Made by a program: the position numbers and the translations under genes
The notes under the pieces: generated by a model
Seen by the model: only the letters and a program-made list of their open reading frames with translations
Databases searched by the model: none
What the model was told of the DNA's origin: nothing
In this document: positions 39,397 through 41,605 of the stretch, piece by piece
How positions within the stretch are numbered: the first letter of the stretch is position 1
Layout of the letters: each line of letters opens with the position of its first letter
NCBI GenBank assembly: GCA_035628595.1
Contig: DASPJN010000197.1
Coordinates: 1-41,605 of the forward strand
Reading direction: 5' to 3'
Origin: Chryseosolibacter sp035628595
GTDB lineage: Bacteria > Bacteroidota > Bacteroidia > Cytophagales > Cyclobacteriaceae
Length of the DNA stretch: 41,605 nt

Positions 39397-41601
39397 TCAT
39401 TTTTTCTTGAAAAGGATCTTTTGTTCGGAGAACGTATAAGCAGCATTCAGGAATTTGACAATGTCTTTCCATTCATCTTTCGTCGCATAATGCTTGTCGT
39501 AATGCTTATTGGTTTCGATGACAACCTGACCTTTTTCAATCTTCGCTGTGCTTGTAAAGCCACCTGATTTCGTTTCTACCTTTTGATTCAATTTGTCAAG
39601 TCCCTGCACTTCATAACCTTTCGGGATGTTAACAGTGATTCGATACTTAAATGAACGCGTATTATCAAAATACACATTATTTTTTCTCTCAAGTTCGTCA
39701 CTCTCGATCTTCATCTGGCCTTCGATCAGTTTACCGGCATCAAACAGGTAGTTCGGACCGGATTTTTTCACAAAATCTTCGGTCTTGAATTTCAGAGAAT
39801 AGATGAATTCCGGAGCGTAATGGAAACGACCTGTTTGTTCAATTTTAAAATCGGCAACATCGCTCACCTTGATATCGAAATCTCTTTCTATCAGCGCTTT
39901 CACACGCTCCGCTTTGTCTTCCTCTCGCTTCGATAAGTATGATTTCTCCAAAGAAGCATATTTCTTTTTTGAAATATAGGCTGTATACCCGTCCTCCATC
40001 TCAGCAGCAAACTTTTTCGTCTCTTCATCTTTGAAGTCATAAGTATCCATCAGGTAATACTGGTTTGCTAACTTATTTCTTCCGGTTTCCTTTCGGCGGA
40101 TGGTTAACGCAGTTTTTGACAGGTCTGTCATGTCTACGTTCAATTCCGTCTCCGTTTTATTATCGTTTGCAGCGGTAGCTGGAAGCTTGATACGTTCGGC
40201 GCTCCACCTTTTTGGTGCTACGAGCCCATCGAGTGCATAAGCATCGGTGCCTTCCAAAAGCACGTCGAAGCTGCCTGCGGTTGAGTTGAGATCGAAGGCG
40301 CTGAAATAAAGCGACTCAGTTCCCTTCTTTACACGTATGAGCCATTCCAGTTCGTGTTCGATCAGCACATCGTCGAGGGGAGAAATGTTACGTGGCACTG
40401 CCAGTACAATGTCATGGGGAATTTCCCGCGAATTGAGAAACGTTGAGAATGCATTCACAAACTTTATTTGAGAGATTGATCCCCATGGAGAATTCCCCTG
40501 TATTAACTCGGCTTCATTGTTACCGAACGTATTGTTTCGATACAGGTAGTAAACTTCTGTCGCGACTTTAAAAGGATCCTTTTCTGCCTTTAGATTTCTG
40601 CTCGCGTATTTCGTCATCCACTTCACATCGTAAGGAACGGAAAGCATCGTTGCTGCCAGCTCCTGCAATTCTTTTTTGGTAACCGAATTCTTGACAACGC
40701 CTGGCTCACCCAGCAACACATCATAATTACGCATTCCTTTTCCTGAAGCGAATGCCGCCCGGAATTTAATCGTTGGCATTTCGCGATAAGGAAACATCCA
40801 TCGCATCTCGCTCACCCCTTCAATGTCCGATCCGTCAAGTGTGTAATACAGTTCTTCGCTTGCATCATCCATTTGAAGCTTCAACTCAGGCGCACCGTTT
40901 AATGACTTCAGGTTAATGTAACATTTGCGTTCTGCCCTGAACTGTAGGCGATGATTCAAAACAGGGTACTCTTGCGGCAACGGGTAAATTACTGGATCAA
41001 AAAAGTAGATGACGGCATAATTTGCCTTTGCTGTTTCCTCGCAGATATAGTAATCTAAAATATCGCCCGCCTCAAGATTTGGAATGGCAAGCTTGTTGTA
41101 AAATCGTGTTGTACCGCGATACTCCTGCTCCATCTTCACAGCTTTTGCAGCATCTACTATTATCTCTTTACCATTTGGTTTAATGATTTTGAATCCGACG
41201 TACACCTTAATGTATTCACCTTCCGCATTGTCGTTGCGAGTTGATAGAAAAGTGATCTCTGAATATTTATTCACAGCATTCTTATCGAGCACTTTAATTC
41301 TGTAGTGGCGATACTCGTTGTACCGAAGCAGGTTGCGCAGAACAGGCTTCCGGTATTCAAAACGATTTAGTTGCGCGATAATGACTGCCGACTTATCTGC
41401 CCATTTTTTCGGGACAACTGTTACCTTAAAATTCTTGTCACTTGTGTTCCACATTTCATTTCTTAGCTCGGCATCACGGTCATTGCCCAGTAGTTGAAAT
41501 GATGAAAGAATAAAGAATAAGAAAGCGCAGGTTTGGATGTTGGTTTTTGCCACGGGTGGTTTATTTGGATTGTGTAATAACGATTTGGTCACTGTAAACA
41601 T
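39397..41601 (-). CDS. DUF3857/transglutaminase-like secreted protein, possibly incomplete at the start
   Basis: This frame of 734 residues ends at 39397. The ATG at 41599-41601 is the last one available and lies 4 bases from the window edge, so a longer protein is not excluded. A GTG at 41551-41553 would start MAKTNIQTCAFLFFILSSFQLLG, which makes a better signal peptide. Residues about 75-210 match DUF3857 (EYIKVYVGFKIIKPNGKEIIVDAAKA and NLEAGDILDYYICEE). About 310-450 resembles the transglutaminase-like fold, but the place of the catalytic Cys reads SQIKFVNAFSTFLNSREIPHDI, with no Cys. The rest is a beta-rich C-terminal domain. It is probably a periplasmic or surface protein with a non-enzymatic or changed transglutaminase module. 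Confidence 0.75.
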   Translation of the reverse strand: MFTVTKSLLHNPNKPPVAKTNIQTCAFLFFILSSFQLLGNDRDAELRNEMWNTSDKNFKVTVVPKKWADKSAVIIAQLNRFEYRKPVLRNLLRYNEYRHYRIKVLDKNAVNKYSEITFLSTRNDNAEGEYIKVYVGFKIIKPNGKEIIVDAAKAVKMEQEYRGTTRFYNKLAIPNLEAGDILDYYICEETAKANYAVIYFFDPVIYPLPQEYPVLNHRLQFRAERKCYINLKSLNGAPELKLQMDDASEELYYTLDGSDIEGVSEMRWMFPYREMPTIKFRAAFASGKGMRNYDVLLGEPGVVKNSVTKKELQELAATMLSVPYDVKWMTKYASRNLKAEKDPFKVATEVYYLYRNNTFGNNEAELIQGNSPWGSISQIKFVNAFSTFLNSREIPHDIVLAVPRNISPLDDVLIEHELEWLIRVKKGTESLYFSAFDLNSTAGSFDVLLEGTDAYALDGLVAPKRWSAERIKLPATAANDNKTETELNVDMTDLSKTALTIRRKETGRNKLANQYYLMDTYDFKDEETKKFAAEMEDGYTAYISKKKYASLEKSYLSKREEDKAERVKALIERDFDIKVSDVADFKIEQTGRFHYAPEFIYSLKFKTEDFVKKSGPNYLFDAGKLIEGQMKIESDELERKNNVYFDNTRSFKYRITVNIPKGYEVQGLDKLNQKVETKSGGFTSTAKIEKGQVVIETNKHYDKHYATKDEWKDIVKFLNAAYTFSEQKILFKKK

Positions 41602-41605
41602 CTTT

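Overview
The window looks like chromosomal DNA of a Bacteroidota bacterium, most likely of the order Cytophagales. Supporting signs are Bacteroidota-type -7 boxes (TAnnTTTG) just upstream of several starts, few visible Shine-Dalgarno sites, many lipoproteins with acidic residues after the lipobox cysteine, an ExbB-ExbD-ExbD-TonB cluster of the Bacteroidota form, menaquinone synthesis (menA), and families common in this phylum (DUF4136, DUF4260, YHYH, AsmA, DUF3857-like). The genus assignment is inference. Most of the window is ordinary housekeeping and envelope biology. I see no phage, transposase, CRISPR array or defence cluster.

Layout. 1-3388: leftward genes for a truncated secreted protein, then an outer-membrane-type protein, imidazolonepropionase (hutI) and a LON-domain protein as one probable operon. 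3451-6468: a two-TM GAF/PAS sensor with no transmitter domain, diverging across 438 bp from a DedA-family membrane protein. 6621-12434: a rightward energy-transduction operon, exbB, two exbD genes, tonB, a small membrane protein, a PstS-like lipoprotein, and a TPR protein with its own promoter, closed by a 12-bp-stem terminator. 12438-17033: leftward guaA, a periplasmic-binding/TPR protein and hemL, tightly packed, with a promoter that would make the guaA mRNA nearly leaderless. 17078-18312: a DUF4136 lipoprotein and a barrel protein overlapping by ATGA. 18373-20289: two tandem glutathione-peroxidase-like genes and menA. 20495-22556: small rightward genes and a short-chain dehydrogenase. 22597-23497: an RDD membrane-protein gene between a copy of the tRNA-Ala 3' end and the intact tRNA-Ala(GGC). 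23498-28772: cutC, an NlpC/P60 lipoprotein, an FAD-linked oxidase, asparagine synthetase and a DUF4260 protein. 28827-29537: an internally duplicated protein. 29538-30839: 1.3 kb without a convincing gene but rich in repeats (stem-loops, an eight-unit 21-bp tandem repeat, degenerate dispersed modules). 30840-34737: a lipoprotein and a large AsmA-family protein. 34908-36799: three overlapping or coupled exported proteins (YHYH, MORN-like, SCO/SenC). 36876-41601: a FtsX/MacB-type permease converging on a DUF3857/transglutaminase-like protein.

The points most worth a second look are the tRNA 3'-end duplication around the RDD gene, the in-frame heptad-encoding repeat at 30000-30167, the YHYH/MORN/SCO lipoprotein operon, the output-less sensor, and the two peroxidases with altered tetrad residues. 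All family assignments come from reading motifs by eye; no database search was run.
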